Shown here one piece after another: positions 23,313-24,323 of a stretch of DNA of 24,323 nucleotides. This stretch comes from DATFYM01 sp035315065 (GTDB taxonomy: Bacteria; Acidobacteriota; Terriglobia; UBA7540). A program made the position numbers and the translations under genes. The notes beneath the pieces were generated by a model. That model made no database searches, was not told where the DNA came from, and saw nothing but the letters and a program-made list of their open reading frames with translations. How positions within the stretch are numbered: the stretch's first letter is position 1; each line of letters opens with the position of its first letter. The stretch spans positions 1 through 24,323 of the forward strand of contig DATFYM010000066.1 in NCBI GenBank assembly GCA_035315065.1, given 5' to 3'.

Positions 23313-24098
23313 ATGATGGACGTTTATTGGCTGGAACAGACCGAAGCGGATGTGTCGGCGGAGAACGATTGGCTCAGCGAGAGCGAGGTGGTCCAACTGG
23401 ATGGCCTGCGCTTTTCGAAGCGTCGTGCCGACTGGCGGCTGGGCCGCTGGACAGCTAAGCGGGCCCTAGCCGCTTACTGGAACATGTCCGGGGACCCCCA
23501 GGCGCTTAGTGGCATCGAGATCCGCCCGGCGCGGTCCGGCGCGCCCGAGGTCTTTCTCGCGGACCAACTGGCCGCCATTGCGATCTCGCTCAGCCACCGG
23601 GCCGGCACAGCGATTTGTGCCGTCATGACGGCCGGCGGCGCGCTGGGTTGTGATCTGGAAGCGATCGAGCCGCACAGCGACGATTTTGTCACCGATTATT
23701 TCACCGCCGAAGAGCAAGCGCTGGTGGCGCAGGCGCTCGCGGCGGACCGGCCCCGACTTCTGGCTCTGCTTTGGAGCGGCAAGGAGAGCGCGCTCAAAGC
23801 GCTGCGCGTGGGGCTTCGACTCGACACGCGGAGTGTGGTCGTGAGCCCCGTCGGTGGGCTGGAGAGCCGGAGGGAAGGCGGAGCTGGGCGTATAGAAGGC
23901 TCGGCTCTTACCTCTCCGCCGTCATGCGGGCCCGATGGCTGGTTTCCGCTGCGGGTTCGTTACCTCAACGGTCAAATCTTTCACGGCTGGTGGCTGCACA
24001 CAAGTAGCCTAGTGATCACCCTGGTCGCTGATCCGCCGCCGGCCCCGCCGACCCGCTTAAAGATCCCGGTTCAGGCTGCCCCTGGGGCAAAACCATAA
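23313..24098 (+). CDS. Sfp-type 4'-phosphopantetheinyl transferase
   Basis: This is a 261-residue protein if started at ATG 23313 (ATG 23316 is equally possible; an upstream GTG at 23283 would add a repeat-coded tail). It transfers phosphopantetheine from CoA to carrier domains. The family motifs are visible: GRWTAKRALAAYW near the N-terminus, SLSHRAGTAICAV, Mg2+-binding GCDLEAIE with D114 and E116, FTAEEQ, and W154-S-G-K-E158-S-A-L-K162. The length fits the Sfp class rather than the short AcpS class. It is the only carrier-activating enzyme in the window and probably serves the megasynthase upstream, though the two are separated by the toxin remnant and repeats. The start has no good Shine-Dalgarno site. 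Its ability to modify the Thr-bearing carriers is an open question. Confidence 0.92.
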   Translation: MMDVYWLEQTEADVSAENDWLSESEVVQLDGLRFSKRRADWRLGRWTAKRALAAYWNMSGDPQALSGIEIRPARSGAPEVFLADQLAAIAISLSHRAGTAICAVMTAGGALGCDLEAIEPHSDDFVTDYFTAEEQALVAQALAADRPRLLALLWSGKESALKALRVGLRLDTRSVVVSPVGGLESRREGGAGRIEGSALTSPPSCGPDGWFPLRVRYLNGQIFHGWWLHTSSLVITLVADPPPAPPTRLKIPVQAAPGAKP

Positions 24099-24143
24099 TC
24101 ACCGTGCGACACTTGACTTCGCTGCTACAACGCGCACTGTCAC

Positions 24144-24199
24144 GGCGAGCCCAAGGGGGGTACTTAACAGTTTTTGGGGAGTACCCTTCGGCGCTCGCC
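24144..24199 (+). repeat. Large imperfect palindrome downstream of the PPTase
   Basis: Outer arms GGCGAGC (24144-24150) and GCTCGCC (24193-24199) and inner arms GGGTACT (24158-24164) and AGTACCC (24180-24186) are both perfect complements, separated by short internal loops. The apical loop contains a TTTTT run. It may act as a transcription end for the PPTase gene or be part of a mobile-element end; two AGTGACCC copies follow at 24203-24210 and 24227-24234. No gene can be supported in 24099-24323. Confidence 0.5.
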
Positions 24200-24323
24200 A
24201 AGAGTGACCCAGTAATGCTCGGTTGAAGTGACCCCCATTGAGGACAGCATTTTTGGAACAGGATTTAGAGTGGGAGAGAAACGACATTATCATCCACGCC
24301 GAAGGCGTGCCGTAGCAGGTCAG

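Noticed and set aside
24270..24323. Truncated reading frame from GTG 24270 running off the right edge with a basic peptide
   Set aside because: Only 18 codons are visible, without a ribosome site or recognised motif; it could be the start of a transposase, but this cannot be supported.

Overview
The window is GC-rich bacterial DNA in which every convincing gene lies on the + strand. The gene content suggests a soil or environmental bacterium, most likely Acidobacteriota or a similar deep group. The clues are an ETF plus HdrD-like iron-sulfur protein plus acyl-CoA dehydrogenase module, a GxxExxY gene between short inverted repeats, GATTC-type dispersed repeats, and giant lipid-synthase-like genes. 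The taxon is inferred from these habits, not proven.

Region 1 (1-6029) is an electron-transfer and fatty-acid-oxidation operon. It holds a truncated membrane-linked Fe-S oxidoreductase, a small four- or five-helix membrane protein of unknown role, etfB, etfA, a GxxExxY gene bounded by 29-nt inverted repeats, and a long-form acyl-CoA dehydrogenase. Electrons from acyl-CoA oxidation would pass to EtfAB and then through the Fe-S protein to the quinone pool. The GxxExxY cassette looks like an insertion between etfA and the dehydrogenase gene.

Region 2 (6030-21049) is the most unusual part. A structured leader precedes a 2990-residue megasynthase, read as KS1-AT-KS2-ACP-ACP-ACP-ACP-KR-DH, related in plan to PfaA-type secondary-lipid/PUFA synthases. 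A 1895-residue single-chain acyl-CoA carboxylase (biotin carboxylase, biotin carrier, long central region, carboxyltransferase; eukaryote-like order) follows after 66 nt. About 2.3 kb further on lies an Sfp-type phosphopantetheinyl transferase. Together they could supply malonyl-CoA, load it, extend it, and perform beta-keto reduction and dehydration, giving an unsaturated or polyene-type lipid. All four carrier domains have Thr where the phosphopantetheine-bearing Ser is expected, which makes this the prime candidate for a poorly described system.

Region 3 (21050-23312) is a decayed, repeat-rich stretch. It holds a hairpin, a Phd/VapB-type antitoxin with a likely promoter and operator repeat, a twice-frameshifted VapC toxin, a strong sigma70-like promoter with no gene behind it, GATTC-type repeats, and two degenerate ~104-nt repeat copies. 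Region 4 (23313-24323) is the phosphopantetheinyl transferase gene and a tail containing a large imperfect palindrome.
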